This document shows positions 8,757 to 17,182 of a stretch of 64,000 nucleotides of DNA, piece after piece (within the stretch, counting starts at the first letter, position 1; each line of letters starts with the position of its first letter). Made by a program: the position numbers and the translations under genes. The stretch is taken from contig NZ_JACLHY010000001.1 of the NCBI RefSeq assembly GCF_014397245.1, forward strand, positions 124,001 to 188,000. Reading direction: 5' to 3'. The notes beneath the pieces were generated by a model. That model was not told the DNA's origin. It was given only the letters and a program-made list of their open reading frames with translations, and ran no database searches. Source of the DNA: Arenibacter arenosicollis. Lineage in GTDB: Bacteria > Bacteroidota > Bacteroidia > Flavobacteriales > Flavobacteriaceae.

Positions 8757-9851
8757 TCAATTCCACACTTTTTTTAGAAACCCAATAAAATTTTTGCTCA
8801 TTATGTTTTCAATATCCGCCTCCGAATAGCCTCTTTCTGAAAGTAGCTTAGGAACTTTTTGAAGGTCTGCAATCGTATCTAGATCGGACGGACATTGCTC
8901 CTTTCCAAAGCCGCCATCAAGATCGGTCCCTATCCCAACATGCAGGGAATTTCCAGATAACTGGCAGATATGGTCTATGTTGTTTATCATTTGGGCAAGG
9001 GTTACATCCATTCCCTCAGGTGTTGAAACCCCTCGAACCCAATTAGGGACCATCATCCAAGCGTCCAGTGCCATGCCAATCACAGCATTCCTACCAATAA
9101 GTTCCCTAATTTGTTCATCCGAGAATTGTCTGTTATGGTCCACTAATTTCCGACAATTGTTGTGGCTTGCCCATACTGGACCATTGTAAACCTTCATGGT
9201 TTCCCAAAAACTAACATCGCATAAATGAGTGGCATCCAGAATTAGGTTTAATCGTTCTATCTCTTTTAATAGTGCTTTACCCTTTTGGCCAATCCCTCCG
9301 ACTGAATCCGTACCATGCGCATAGGTTCCCGGACCATAATGTGCAGGACCAATTGCCCTGAGACCTTGTTCATACGCCCGTTCCAAATGTTCCAAAGTAA
9401 TTATGGAATCGGCTCCTTCCAAACTAAGTATATAGCCAATGGGTGTTTTGTCCTTCCCATTTTTCCATAACTCCAAATGTGCATCCAATTCGGCCCAATT
9501 TCTAATTTGGACCATTTCCCCTATTTCCTCCATAGCCCTGTACCAAGCCAACTGTCCCTGAGTCTGTGCCCAGGCCTGGTGGGGAGAGTTCCAACCTGGT
9601 AAGAGGTTTTCCCTCTTTACGTATCTCGCTATTTGTGTAGCCACACATAACCCAATATTTCCCTTTCGCATAGCATCTAAAGAGACCGTATTCCTTGCCC
9701 TATCCGGTTTATCTGCCATGCCCTCTTCACTTTCCCTAATATCGGCTACGGTCCAAGTTAAATCCCTATTCCATTCCATGGCATTCATAGCAAGGTCTAA
9801 ATGGGCATCAAATACGAACATATTTTTAATTTTATCCTGTTTGTAGTCCAT
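8757..9851 (-). CDS. Membrane dipeptidase family (peptidase M19)
   Basis: A 364-residue member of the renal dipeptidase family, zinc enzymes that cleave dipeptides and, unusually, accept a D-amino acid at the C-terminal position. The metal-binding start FDAHLDLAMNAM, the bridging Glu in LSLEGAD, the His in DATHLCDVSFW and ASHNNCR, and the Asp in GIGTDLDGGFG are all present. There is no signal peptide, so it acts in the cytoplasm. It is last in an operon with a permease, a RidA protein and a D-amino-acid PLP enzyme. The true start may be the internal Met11 (MFVFDAHLD). Confidence 0.87.
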   Translation of the reverse strand: MDYKQDKIKNMFVFDAHLDLAMNAMEWNRDLTWTVADIRESEEGMADKPDRARNTVSLDAMRKGNIGLCVATQIARYVKRENLLPGWNSPHQAWAQTQGQLAWYRAMEEIGEMVQIRNWAELDAHLELWKNGKDKTPIGYILSLEGADSIITLEHLERAYEQGLRAIGPAHYGPGTYAHGTDSVGGIGQKGKALLKEIERLNLILDATHLCDVSFWETMKVYNGPVWASHNNCRKLVDHNRQFSDEQIRELIGRNAVIGMALDAWMMVPNWVRGVSTPEGMDVTLAQMINNIDHICQLSGNSLHVGIGTDLDGGFGKEQCPSDLDTIADLQKVPKLLSERGYSEADIENIMSKNFIGFLKKVWN

Positions 9852-9882
9852 CCTTTGATTAGGCGACCCTTTATAGGAGGAT

Positions 9883-10995
9883 TTATATATTTATTATTAA
9901 ATTTCTTGCGGCTACTTTCCAAGAGCCGGTTTGGTTCCCATCAACTATCGTTAGGACCTCTTTATATTTGGCAACTGTGGGGCAAATATGTACCGGGAAC
10001 GCATATGCCACATCCCCCACTTTAAACTTGTCATCATTAGGGCATTGTACCACCAAATGTTCCTCACTCTGCCCTATTTGGGTACACTCTTCTCCTTCCA
10101 ACAGCAATACCCTGGGGAAAGTCATTTCCGAGGCCAGGTGTTTATGCCCAAGGTCGAAGCAGACTAAATTGGATTTAGGCTTACTTATTACCCTAGTCAA
10201 CAATACTGCAGCTGGAATAAAATCCATGTCCTTATAGGAAGCAGCATAGCCAGCATCCCATAGTAGTGTTGTTCCGGGACTGGTTTCCACCCCCTCTCGC
10301 TTTAGATGAATGGGAAATGTTGGGGAGCCGCCTACCACTATACAAGGAACAGGAATGTCAAGTTCCTCCAAGGATTTTTTCAAATCCAGCACCGCTTCAA
10401 AATCCTTATTGCATTTTTCCTCTCTTTCAGACAGATCTTTATTGTGAATATGTCCGTCATAAACATGTAATCCTGCAGCAAGTAAGTTGGGATTCTTATA
10501 TAAGTTTTTGTATAATTCCACTGCTTGCGCATTGGGTTGAATACCCGTTCTGTTCATCCCATTGTTTATATCCAACCACAGTGACACTTGAATCCCTTTG
10601 CCTTGAGCAGTTTCAGCAATTTGTTCAATAATTTGCCGGTCGTCGACAATGGTGGAAAATGTACTGTTTGGATATTCCGCAATCAGACTGAAAAATCGAT
10701 CTATATTGGGCCCTACTGGCTGCATTGCGAGAAGAATATTTTCCGCACCGCATTTTCCCAAGAGTTCAGCTTCTGCAATGGTAGCGCACTTGAATTTTTG
10801 AATGCCATGCTTCAATTGCAGCTTTATAATCTCGGCAGTTTTATGTGTTTTAATATGGGGCCTAAGGTTAGAGGTGCCTCCGGCCATAGCTATCATTGTA
10901 CCAATGTTTTTTTCTATCCGATCCGGATAAACCAAAAGCGCAGGGGTAATAATATCTTTTGGGTCGGTAACTTTATACCAATCATTGTTCATCAT
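9883..10995 (-). CDS. D-threonine aldolase / D-serine dehydratase-like PLP enzyme
   Basis: A 370-residue fold-type III (alanine racemase-like) PLP enzyme of the DSD1/D-threonine aldolase group. The Schiff-base lysine is in RPHIKTHKT; the C-terminal domain ends with the metal-site motif FPVHICPT (His and Cys). Family members split D-threonine to glycine and acetaldehyde or dehydrate D-serine to pyruvate and ammonia; sequence alone does not separate the two. An ATG at 10995 is preferred because the longer frame begins with TTG inside the upstream ridA-like gene. That leaves a 16-base gap. The neighbours favour D-serine use (see findings). Confidence 0.85.
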   Translation of the reverse strand: MMNNDWYKVTDPKDIITPALLVYPDRIEKNIGTMIAMAGGTSNLRPHIKTHKTAEIIKLQLKHGIQKFKCATIAEAELLGKCGAENILLAMQPVGPNIDRFFSLIAEYPNSTFSTIVDDRQIIEQIAETAQGKGIQVSLWLDINNGMNRTGIQPNAQAVELYKNLYKNPNLLAAGLHVYDGHIHNKDLSEREEKCNKDFEAVLDLKKSLEELDIPVPCIVVGGSPTFPIHLKREGVETSPGTTLLWDAGYAASYKDMDFIPAAVLLTRVISKPKSNLVCFDLGHKHLASEMTFPRVLLLEGEECTQIGQSEEHLVVQCPNDDKFKVGDVAYAFPVHICPTVAKYKEVLTIVDGNQTGSWKVAARNLIINI

Positions 10996-11011
10996 AGCAT
11001 TGTGTTTAGCA

Positions 11012-11476
11012 TCAATGAAGCTCAAACATGGCCTCTACCTCTACTGGTATGTTATCTGGGAGCATCATCCCCACAGCACTGCGTACCCCTATTCCATCCT
11101 CTTTTCCGAAAACATCAGCCATCAATTCACTAAAGCCATTAATAACATAGGGTTGCTTTCCAAAATCCGAAGTTGAATTAACCATTCCCAAAACTTTCAC
11201 CACCCTTTTAATTTTGTCCAAACTACCAAAATGTGTCTGAATTGTGGAAAGCATAGTTAGGCCTACTTGTCGAGCAGCTAGTTTGGCTTCATCCGCATTC
11301 ATGTCATACCCTGCAATGCCGATCATTAAAGAACCATCGTTCTGAATTGGACCTTGACCAGAAACATATAAAAATTTATCTACTACCAAAATAGGTCTAT
11401 ATACTCCGGCCGGTTTTGGGGCTGGAGGAAAAACCAAACCTAATTCCTTAATTCTTTCAGTGGTTGAACTGCTCAT
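11012..11476 (-). CDS. RidA/YjgF-family protein
   Basis: A 154-residue member of the RidA family, which in its best-known form hydrolyses reactive enamine/imine intermediates such as 2-aminoacrylate. The open frame continues 29 codons upstream into the permease gene, but the sequence from ATG 11476 (MSSSTTERIKELGL) matches the usual start. The family core (YVSGQGPIQNDGSLM ... and the C-terminal SAVGMMLPDNIPVEVEAMF) is present. It carries a Ser where many true RidA deaminases have the substrate-binding Arg (GVRSAVG should be checked), so it may be a RidA subgroup protein. It lies between the permease and the PLP enzyme. Confidence 0.83.
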   Translation of the reverse strand: MSSSTTERIKELGLVFPPAPKPAGVYRPILVVDKFLYVSGQGPIQNDGSLMIGIAGYDMNADEAKLAARQVGLTMLSTIQTHFGSLDKIKRVVKVLGMVNSTSDFGKQPYVINGFSELMADVFGKEDGIGVRSAVGMMLPDNIPVEVEAMFELH

Positions 11477-11490
11477 AATTAATTCTTTGA

Positions 11491-12807
11491 TTAAACAAAC
11501 AAACTTAAAATCATTACTCCTATCAAGCCCATGACTCCCACAGTGGTTTCCATAACCGTCCATGTTTTTAAGGTGTCCTTTATAGATAGGTTGAAATATT
11601 CCTTAAACAACCAGAATCCGCCATCGTTTACATGGGAAAGCATTAAACTTCCCGACCCTATTGCCAACACCATTAATTCCGCACTTACCCCAGTTGCATT
11701 TACCAAGGGTAAGACTATGCCGGCCGTGGTGAGACCAGCAACAGTGGCAGAGCCCACGCACACTCTAATAACAGTAGCCACAAGCCACGCCAAAAGTAAA
11801 GGGGAAAAGCTGGAATCCTTAAGGATATTGGCAATATAATCACTTACCCCACTATCCACCAACACCTCCTTTAGTGCTCCTGCGCCAGCAATAATTAAGA
11901 GTACCATGGTTATTCCGGAAATGGAACTTGCCACAGACGCCATTATTTCGGTCATTTCCTTCCCCCTGGCCAGACCTAAGGTATAAATGGCTACTAAAAC
12001 AGCGATCAACATGGCAATTACCGGATTACCTATGAAATTGACAATAGGTAAAATAGCAGCATCCTTGGGCAATAAAAGATCTGCCCCAGTTGCCAACATA
12101 ATTAAAATAACAGGGAGAAGTGCGGTAAAAATACTAATATTTATGCCTGGCATTTCTTCCTCCTTCAATATAGTCGGGTTTACGAATTCCTTAATAGGAG
12201 TGGCCGTTATATTCTTAATGGTACGAGAAAATACAGGACCTGCCAAGGTAATGGCCGGAATCGCAATAATAGTACCATAGAGAAGGGTTTTACCTATATC
12301 GGCATTAAACATTGAGGCTATTGCCGTAGGCGCAGGATGCGGAGGAAGAAAACCATGCGTTACGGAAAGTGATGCAATCATAGGTAGGCCCACATATAAT
12401 AATGGCAACCCAGTTGAAGCCGCAATGGTAAAGATCAAGGGAATCAATATTACAAACCCTACGGAGTAGAACATGGGGATGCCCACAATAAATCCAGTCA
12501 ACACCAAAGCCCATTGAATATTCTTGATTCCAAATTTGGCCACCAATTTGGTCGTTATTTGCTGTGCCGCACCGCTATCTGCAACCAATTTGCCTAACAT
12601 TGCCCCCAAACCTAGAATGATCACCAGGAAACCTAGCGTATTCCCAATTCCATTTTGGATGGATTGTATTACCCCCTGCAATTCCATTCCCTCGGCAATA
12701 CCTACGGCAAGGGACACGATGATAAATGCAATAAAGGCGTTAAGTTTAAATCTGGCAATGAGTAAAAAGAGGAGAATTAATCCTAGTACAACAATAAGTA
12801 AAGGCAT
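11491..12807 (-). CDS. GntP-family permease (gluconate / D-serine type)
   Basis: A 438-residue integral membrane protein with 11 or more hydrophobic segments, of the gluconate:H+ symporter family. The family includes gluconate, fructuronate and D-serine (DsdX) permeases. The conserved loop SVTHGFLPPHPAPTAIA and the C-terminal HVNDGGFWLFKEYF motif are clear. No gluconate kinase or sugar gene is next to it; instead it heads an operon with RidA, a D-amino-acid PLP enzyme and a dipeptidase. I infer that a D-amino acid, perhaps D-serine, is the substrate. Confidence 0.87.
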   Translation of the reverse strand: MPLLIVVLGLILLFLLIARFKLNAFIAFIIVSLAVGIAEGMELQGVIQSIQNGIGNTLGFLVIILGLGAMLGKLVADSGAAQQITTKLVAKFGIKNIQWALVLTGFIVGIPMFYSVGFVILIPLIFTIAASTGLPLLYVGLPMIASLSVTHGFLPPHPAPTAIASMFNADIGKTLLYGTIIAIPAITLAGPVFSRTIKNITATPIKEFVNPTILKEEEMPGINISIFTALLPVILIMLATGADLLLPKDAAILPIVNFIGNPVIAMLIAVLVAIYTLGLARGKEMTEIMASVASSISGITMVLLIIAGAGALKEVLVDSGVSDYIANILKDSSFSPLLLAWLVATVIRVCVGSATVAGLTTAGIVLPLVNATGVSAELMVLAIGSGSLMLSHVNDGGFWLFKEYFNLSIKDTLKTWTVMETTVGVMGLIGVMILSLFV

Positions 12808-12888
12808 AATATGGTTTGGTGGTTAATTATATACAATTCTTAAATATACTATATCACTCCATAAAATTGACATCCCATTTGGAAAAAT

Positions 12889-13464
12889 TTAGAATTGGTA
12901 TGTGAACGTCAATGAATAGGTATCTCGGTAATTAGCAAAGCCTAGTGCCATCTGCTCCTTTTTATAGGGTTTGGTAAAAATATAAGTACTGCCAATTCCA
13001 ATGGCCGCACCAGCAAAAACGTCCCAGAAATCATGAAATCCATCCGGGGCTTCGGTCCTACTTACGGCAACTAAACTGGCTAGAATATAGGCGGGAATTC
13101 CGTAATCCCAACCATACCTTCGCTGAATAAATGATGCACCCGAAAAGGCCGATGAGGTATGGCCAGAGGGAAAGGAATCATAAAGATTTCTACCTTCAGG
13201 TCTTTTCTTCTTGGTTATATGTTTTAAGGAATAGGTAAGCGCCAAAGTAGTAGCATAGGAATAAGCCAATTTTTTGGTCCCCCTGTAATCTTTGTGGATC
13301 AAGGTCATGATGCCAGCGGTAATGGGAAGGGCCAGTTGCAAAACGCCCCCAGTGTCTTCCAATACATACTCCCACTTCTCATGACCACCCTCCGTGTCCT
13401 GCGAATAGCACTTAATACTTAAAATAACAAAGACACAAATGAGCCTTAAAGACCACTTTCCCAT
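12889..13464 (-). CDS. PAP2-family phosphatase, exported
   Basis: A 191-residue protein with a signal peptide (cleavage near residue 21), then a type 2 phosphatidic acid phosphatase domain. All three catalytic motifs are visible: KHITKKKRPEG, PSGH, and SRTEAPDGFHDFWDV. Such enzymes remove phosphate from lipid phosphates such as undecaprenyl pyrophosphate or phosphatidate. The motifs face the periplasm in the family. The C-terminal stretch after about residue 165 has alternating residues that could form beta strands. It has no operon partner. Confidence 0.85.
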   Translation of the reverse strand: MGKWSLRLICVFVILSIKCYSQDTEGGHEKWEYVLEDTGGVLQLALPITAGIMTLIHKDYRGTKKLAYSYATTLALTYSLKHITKKKRPEGRNLYDSFPSGHTSSAFSGASFIQRRYGWDYGIPAYILASLVAVSRTEAPDGFHDFWDVFAGAAIGIGSTYIFTKPYKKEQMALGFANYRDTYSLTFTYQF

Positions 13465-13872
13465 GTAAAATTCTTATAGAAATACCTTATTTAATTATAA
13501 TCCAACTCTGTTCACCATTATTGCCCATTGTCTTGGTTTAAACAAAAAACAAAGCTTAAAATGGGAATCCGTAGAGGCCCCTAATTATCTCGCGTACCTC
13601 ACCCCAATCTAATAACCTTGTAGCCAATAGGCCCGTTTATAAGCTTGAAGATAAAAAAATATACAATACCAATTTATACGGTTCAATTTAAGGTCGATTA
13701 TATTTTTACCCCCTGCTTAATTTTTGTATTTTTAAGAGAATCGCCATTTACAGTATTGGAGTTGTAAAATTCCTATCTGATGCCCACTATTGGACCAAAT
13801 AATATGAAGCTTATTTTCAATTGGGTCCAAATAAATTTTCAAAGTTTCCCTTAATTTAACTACGCAAATATC
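13465..13872. other. Intergenic, 408 bases, divergent region
   Basis: This region separates the PAP2 gene (minus) from the slipin gene (plus). No open frame looks coding. A 7-base inverted repeat TTGGACC (13790-13796) / GGTCCAA (13824-13830) lies 40-80 bases before the slipin start and could be an operator. Nothing else stands out. Confidence 0.4.
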
Positions 13873-14628
13873 ATGGCACCACCTTTCATTCTCAGCATTA
13901 TTATCCTATTGTTTTTATTAGCTGGTATACGCATTATTTTTGAGTACAAAAGAGCGCTTAAATTTAGGTTTGGAAAGTATGTAAAAACGCTGCAACCAGG
14001 TTTTAGGTGGATTATTCCTCTAGTGGAGACGATACAAACCGTGGATATACGGGTTATCACCATAAATATCATATCCCAGGAAGTAATGACCGAGGACAAT
14101 GTTCCCTGTAGTATAGATGGCGTAGTTTTCTTTAAAATAAACAATCCCGAAAAAGCTGTACTTGAAGTGGAAGAATACAGGTTTGCCATTACACAATTAT
14201 CCCAGGCGGCATTACGGGATGTCTGTGGAAAGGTGGAACTGGACACCATTCTTTCCAAACGCGAGGAAATGGGCAAGAATATCAAGGCCATTGTTGAATT
14301 GGAAACCAAGGAATGGGGCATCGAAATTATTGACGTGAAAATTAAGGACATTCAATTACCGGAAAACATGAAGCGTATGATGGCCAACCAGGCTGAAGCC
14401 GAACGGTCCAGAAGAGCACGTATTATATTGGCACTTGCCGAGGAGCAAGCCGCAGGGAAGTTGTTGGAAGCCGGTAAATTGATCGATCAATCGCCCTCTG
14501 CAATAAAATTAAGGCTTTACCAGACCCTTTCCAATATAGCAGCTGAAAAGAACTCCACCATCCTATTTCCCTTCCCGGAAGAGGTTTTGCCCAGAAACCC
14601 AATAAAAAAGAATAAAAACAAAAAATAG
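13873..14628 (+). CDS. Slipin/stomatin-like SPFH-domain protein
   Basis: A 251-residue band-7 protein with one N-terminal membrane segment (residues 5-20), an SPFH domain (YVKTLQPGFRWIIPLVETIQ ...) and a helical region with AEAERSRRARIILAL, the stomatin-like signature before the oligomerising helices. The C-terminus is short and lysine-rich. Slipins form rings at the membrane and often work with NfeD-type partners; no NfeD gene is adjacent here. The role is membrane organisation or protease control in general; not specified here. Confidence 0.88.
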   Translation: MAPPFILSIIILLFLLAGIRIIFEYKRALKFRFGKYVKTLQPGFRWIIPLVETIQTVDIRVITINIISQEVMTEDNVPCSIDGVVFFKINNPEKAVLEVEEYRFAITQLSQAALRDVCGKVELDTILSKREEMGKNIKAIVELETKEWGIEIIDVKIKDIQLPENMKRMMANQAEAERSRRARIILALAEEQAAGKLLEAGKLIDQSPSAIKLRLYQTLSNIAAEKNSTILFPFPEEVLPRNPIKKNKNKK

Positions 14629-14688
14629 TAACACTTCTTTATAAAAATCAGCGTTTCTTTATCTTTAAAGAAAGTTTGAATTTAAACA

Positions 14689-15252
14689 ATGGAAAAACAT
14701 AGATGTGGTTGGTGCAAGGGAGATGCACTATACGAGAAGTACCACGACGAAGAATGGGGTGTCCCCGTTAAGGACGATAAGCTTCTTTTTGAATTTTTAA
14801 TTTTGGAAACCTTCCAGGCCGGATTGAGCTGGATTACCATATTGCGAAAAAGGGAGAATTTCAGAAAGGCATTAGATCATTTTGATTACAAAAAAATAGC
14901 CAAATACGGGGAACCTAAAATTGAATCCTTACTACAGGATGAGGGAATTATCAGGAACAAGCTTAAAATAAGGGCCACTGTATCCAATGCACAAGAGTTT
15001 ATAAAACTACAAAAGGAGTTTGGGAGTTTTAGCAAGTATATATGGGGATTTGTCAACGGCCAGCCCGTAAAAAACAAACTTAAAGATCATAAAAGCGCAC
15101 CAGCCAACACCCCTTTGTCCGATGCCATAAGTAAAGATTTAAAAAAACGAGGTTTTAAATTTGTAGGGAGCACGGTAATATATGCACATATGCAAGCTAC
15201 GGGTATGGTAAACGATCATGAGATAAATTGTTTTAGATATAATGAAGTATAA
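14689..15252 (+). CDS. tag: DNA-3-methyladenine glycosylase I
   Basis: A 187-residue Tag enzyme that removes 3-methyladenine from DNA. The zinc-snap ligands are in place: Cys6 and His19 at the N-terminus, His177 and Cys181 near the end. The motif EWGVP and the catalytic-region LETFQAGLSW (Glu near residue 40) are conserved. It overlaps the next gene by 11 bases. It lies 13 kb from the alkyltransferase-like protein, so the window holds two alkylation-damage functions. Confidence 0.95.
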   Translation: MEKHRCGWCKGDALYEKYHDEEWGVPVKDDKLLFEFLILETFQAGLSWITILRKRENFRKALDHFDYKKIAKYGEPKIESLLQDEGIIRNKLKIRATVSNAQEFIKLQKEFGSFSKYIWGFVNGQPVKNKLKDHKSAPANTPLSDAISKDLKKRGFKFVGSTVIYAHMQATGMVNDHEINCFRYNEV

Positions 15253-15808
15253 CCACCTAATCTCATTGCTATTATTGACCCTTAGCCTAAATTGTTTTTC
15301 CCAAACAAAACCGGAACGGGAACATCGAATTAAAAAATCGCAATTTCCTTCATTGGAATTTGAGGCTCTTCCCTTGGAAGACGCCAAAAAATTAAGGTAC
15401 TACAAAGAAGTTGATTCCTCCAAAACTACCTATACCCTAAAATTTAGGAAAAGGAAAATGCATTATCATATAGATTTTAATGAAAAAGGAACGATTCAAA
15501 AAACTGGTTTTAGTGTAAGCGAAGTTGACATCCCCACGGATACCTATGCCAATATAAATTCTTTTTTAAGGGAGAATTTTAAGCAAACAAAAATTAAATA
15601 CATCCAACAATGCTATCCCGGCACCTCGGATGATGTACTGAAAAATACTTTTCAAAATCTGATATTACCCCACAACACATACAAACTAATGTTTCGCGGA
15701 AAAAAATCCGATGAAAGGGAGGACTTTATTGCGATATTTGATGCCGAGGGAAATTTGATAAAAATTGCAATGGCCTTACCAGCCAATTATGACCGAGTAC
15801 TTTATTAA
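15242..15808 (+). CDS. Secreted hypothetical protein downstream of tag
   Basis: A 188-residue protein with a signal peptide (MKYNHLISLLLLTLSLNCFSQ, cleavage near 20). The mature part is rich in Lys and beta-forming residues and has no cysteine pair or catalytic motif that I recognise. Its start overlaps the end of tag by 11 bases in another frame, so it is probably translated by coupling. Its last region (DEREDFIAIFDAEGNLIKIAMALP) resembles PepSY-like beta strands only loosely. Function unknown. Confidence 0.7.
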   Translation: MKYNHLISLLLLTLSLNCFSQTKPEREHRIKKSQFPSLEFEALPLEDAKKLRYYKEVDSSKTTYTLKFRKRKMHYHIDFNEKGTIQKTGFSVSEVDIPTDTYANINSFLRENFKQTKIKYIQQCYPGTSDDVLKNTFQNLILPHNTYKLMFRGKKSDEREDFIAIFDAEGNLIKIAMALPANYDRVLY

Positions 15809-15832
15809 AAGTGAGGACTGGGATTTAACCCG

Positions 15833-16468
15833 CTACCCTTTTAGAATTTCGATAAATTGTTTTCTAGGGATTTCCTCAGCACCAAGACTTTCCAAATGGG
15901 CAGTATACACCTGGCAGTCAATTAGTTTATACTCCTTCTGCTGCAACTCTTTTGCTAGGCTTATAAAAGCATATTTGGAAGCATTACTGGTTTTACTGAA
16001 CATGCTTTCTCCACAGAATACGTCTCCAAGATCTATCCCATATAGTCCTCCCACCAAAAGATCGTTTTCCCATACTTCAATAGATTTTGCAATTCCCATT
16101 TGATGCAAACGCAGATACGCGCTTTTCATTTCAGGTGTAATCCAGGTTCCATTCTGGCTTTTTCGTTTTATGCTTGAACAGGCATCAATAACTTTTTCAA
16201 ATTGGGTATTCCAAGATATCCTAAATCTGTTGGACTTTATAACTTGGTGCATGCTTTTGGAGATCTTTATTTTCTCGGGGAACAAAACCATTCGAGGATC
16301 GGGACTCCACCAAAGAATAATGGAATCTTCATTAAACCAAGGAAATATCCCATTCCTATATGCCAACAGCAGTCGCTCTGGGGACAAATCTCCGCCCACG
16401 GCCAATAATCCGTCATCATCGGCATTAGCTACATTTGGAAACTGTAAACGATGGTCCAGGAGAAACAT
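15833..16468 (-). CDS. aat: Leucyl/phenylalanyl-tRNA--protein transferase
   Basis: A 211-residue Aat enzyme, which adds Leu or Phe from tRNA to proteins with N-terminal Arg or Lys, marking them for ClpS/ClpAP. The family opening FPNVANADDDGLLAVGGDLS, the RNGIFPWFNED segment and WWSPDPRMVLFP are all there, followed by GGLYGIDLGDVFCGESMFS and the C-terminal LIDCQVYTAHLESLGAEEIPR. The length is normal. It converges with the upstream plus-strand gene with only 24 bases between stops. Confidence 0.95.
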   Translation of the reverse strand: MFLLDHRLQFPNVANADDDGLLAVGGDLSPERLLLAYRNGIFPWFNEDSIILWWSPDPRMVLFPEKIKISKSMHQVIKSNRFRISWNTQFEKVIDACSSIKRKSQNGTWITPEMKSAYLRLHQMGIAKSIEVWENDLLVGGLYGIDLGDVFCGESMFSKTSNASKYAFISLAKELQQKEYKLIDCQVYTAHLESLGAEEIPRKQFIEILKG

Positions 16469-16499
16469 TTTGAAGTTAATTAATAGTCCCTAAAATTAA

Positions 16500-16534
16500 G
16501 AAAACCTATTCGGTAATGAACAGAATAGGTTTTC
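16500..16534 (-). terminator. Rho-independent terminator of DUF3127 gene
   Basis: A 12-base perfect stem, GAAAACCTATTC / GAATAGGTTTTC, with an 11-base loop lies 70 bases after the stop of the DUF3127 gene and before aat on the same strand. A T-rich tail follows on the minus strand. Confidence 0.7.
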
Positions 16535-16603
16535 TCTTATTTCACTTTACTTAAGCTTTAGGAACTTTAATAATTCCGTTCCCAGCAATATAGTTTGGAC
16601 TTG

Positions 16604-16981
16604 TTAGAATGGCAAGTCGTCGTGGTCCTCGTCATTTACATCATCCGCTGGTTCAAAAGCATCCATCGGTGGTACCGGTGGCATTCCCGGAGCACTTGCT
16701 TCCTCCTGTAAACTCTCGATCCTCCAACCCTGGATAGAATTAAAATATTTGGTCTCCCCTTGTGGGTTAACCCATTCCCTTCCTCTAAGGTTTATACTAA
16801 TTTTTACAGCTTGGCCAGCACCAAAGCTGTTTAAAAGGTCGCATTTATCCTGTACAAACTCAACCATAATATGTTGTGGATATTGTTCCTCAGTAGTTAC
16901 TACCACTTCTCGCTTTCTAAATCCGTTACTCCCAAATGTTTGGGTCTCACCTACCATTTTAATTTTCCCTTGTATTTCCAT
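16604..16981 (-). CDS. DUF3127 protein with SSB-like C-terminal tip
   Basis: A 125-residue Bacteroidota protein of the DUF3127 family. Residues 1-90 look like an OB-fold (MEIQGKIKMVGETQTFG ... VKISINLRGREWVN). A Pro-rich linker (APGMPPVPPMDAF) leads to an acidic end, DEDHDDLPF. The true SSB in this window (46596-47072) has the same layout and ends EEEDDLPF. In SSB that tip docks repair and replication proteins, so this looks like an SSB-like nucleic-acid-binding protein. That function is inferred. Confidence 0.85.
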   Translation of the reverse strand: MEIQGKIKMVGETQTFGSNGFRKREVVVTTEEQYPQHIMVEFVQDKCDLLNSFGAGQAVKISINLRGREWVNPQGETKYFNSIQGWRIESLQEEASAPGMPPVPPMDAFEPADDVNDEDHDDLPF

Positions 16982-17182
16982 TTTACTATTTATATAATTC
17001 TACTTTGTATTCTTTTTTTGTCAATATTAAGCAATTTGATCAGGAACACCTAAAACAAATTATCCCATCTCAATTTTTTGGGAGTCAGCCCTCAAAATAG
17101 TCCTAGGCATCAATCCATTTTGCAACCTATTAAAACTTCAATTTAAAAATAGGCTATGTCTTTTTCCATTTTCATTATCCCA

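Noticed and set aside
10266..11176. Long plus-strand open frames opposite the D-threonine aldolase-like and RidA genes
   Set aside because: They are antisense to clear enzyme genes, have Cys/Trp/His-rich, non-protein-like translations and no family match.
11531..12826. Plus-strand frames within the GntP permease gene
   Set aside because: Shadow frames: hydrophobic permease codons give long open frames on the opposite strand; the GntP motifs decide the coding strand.
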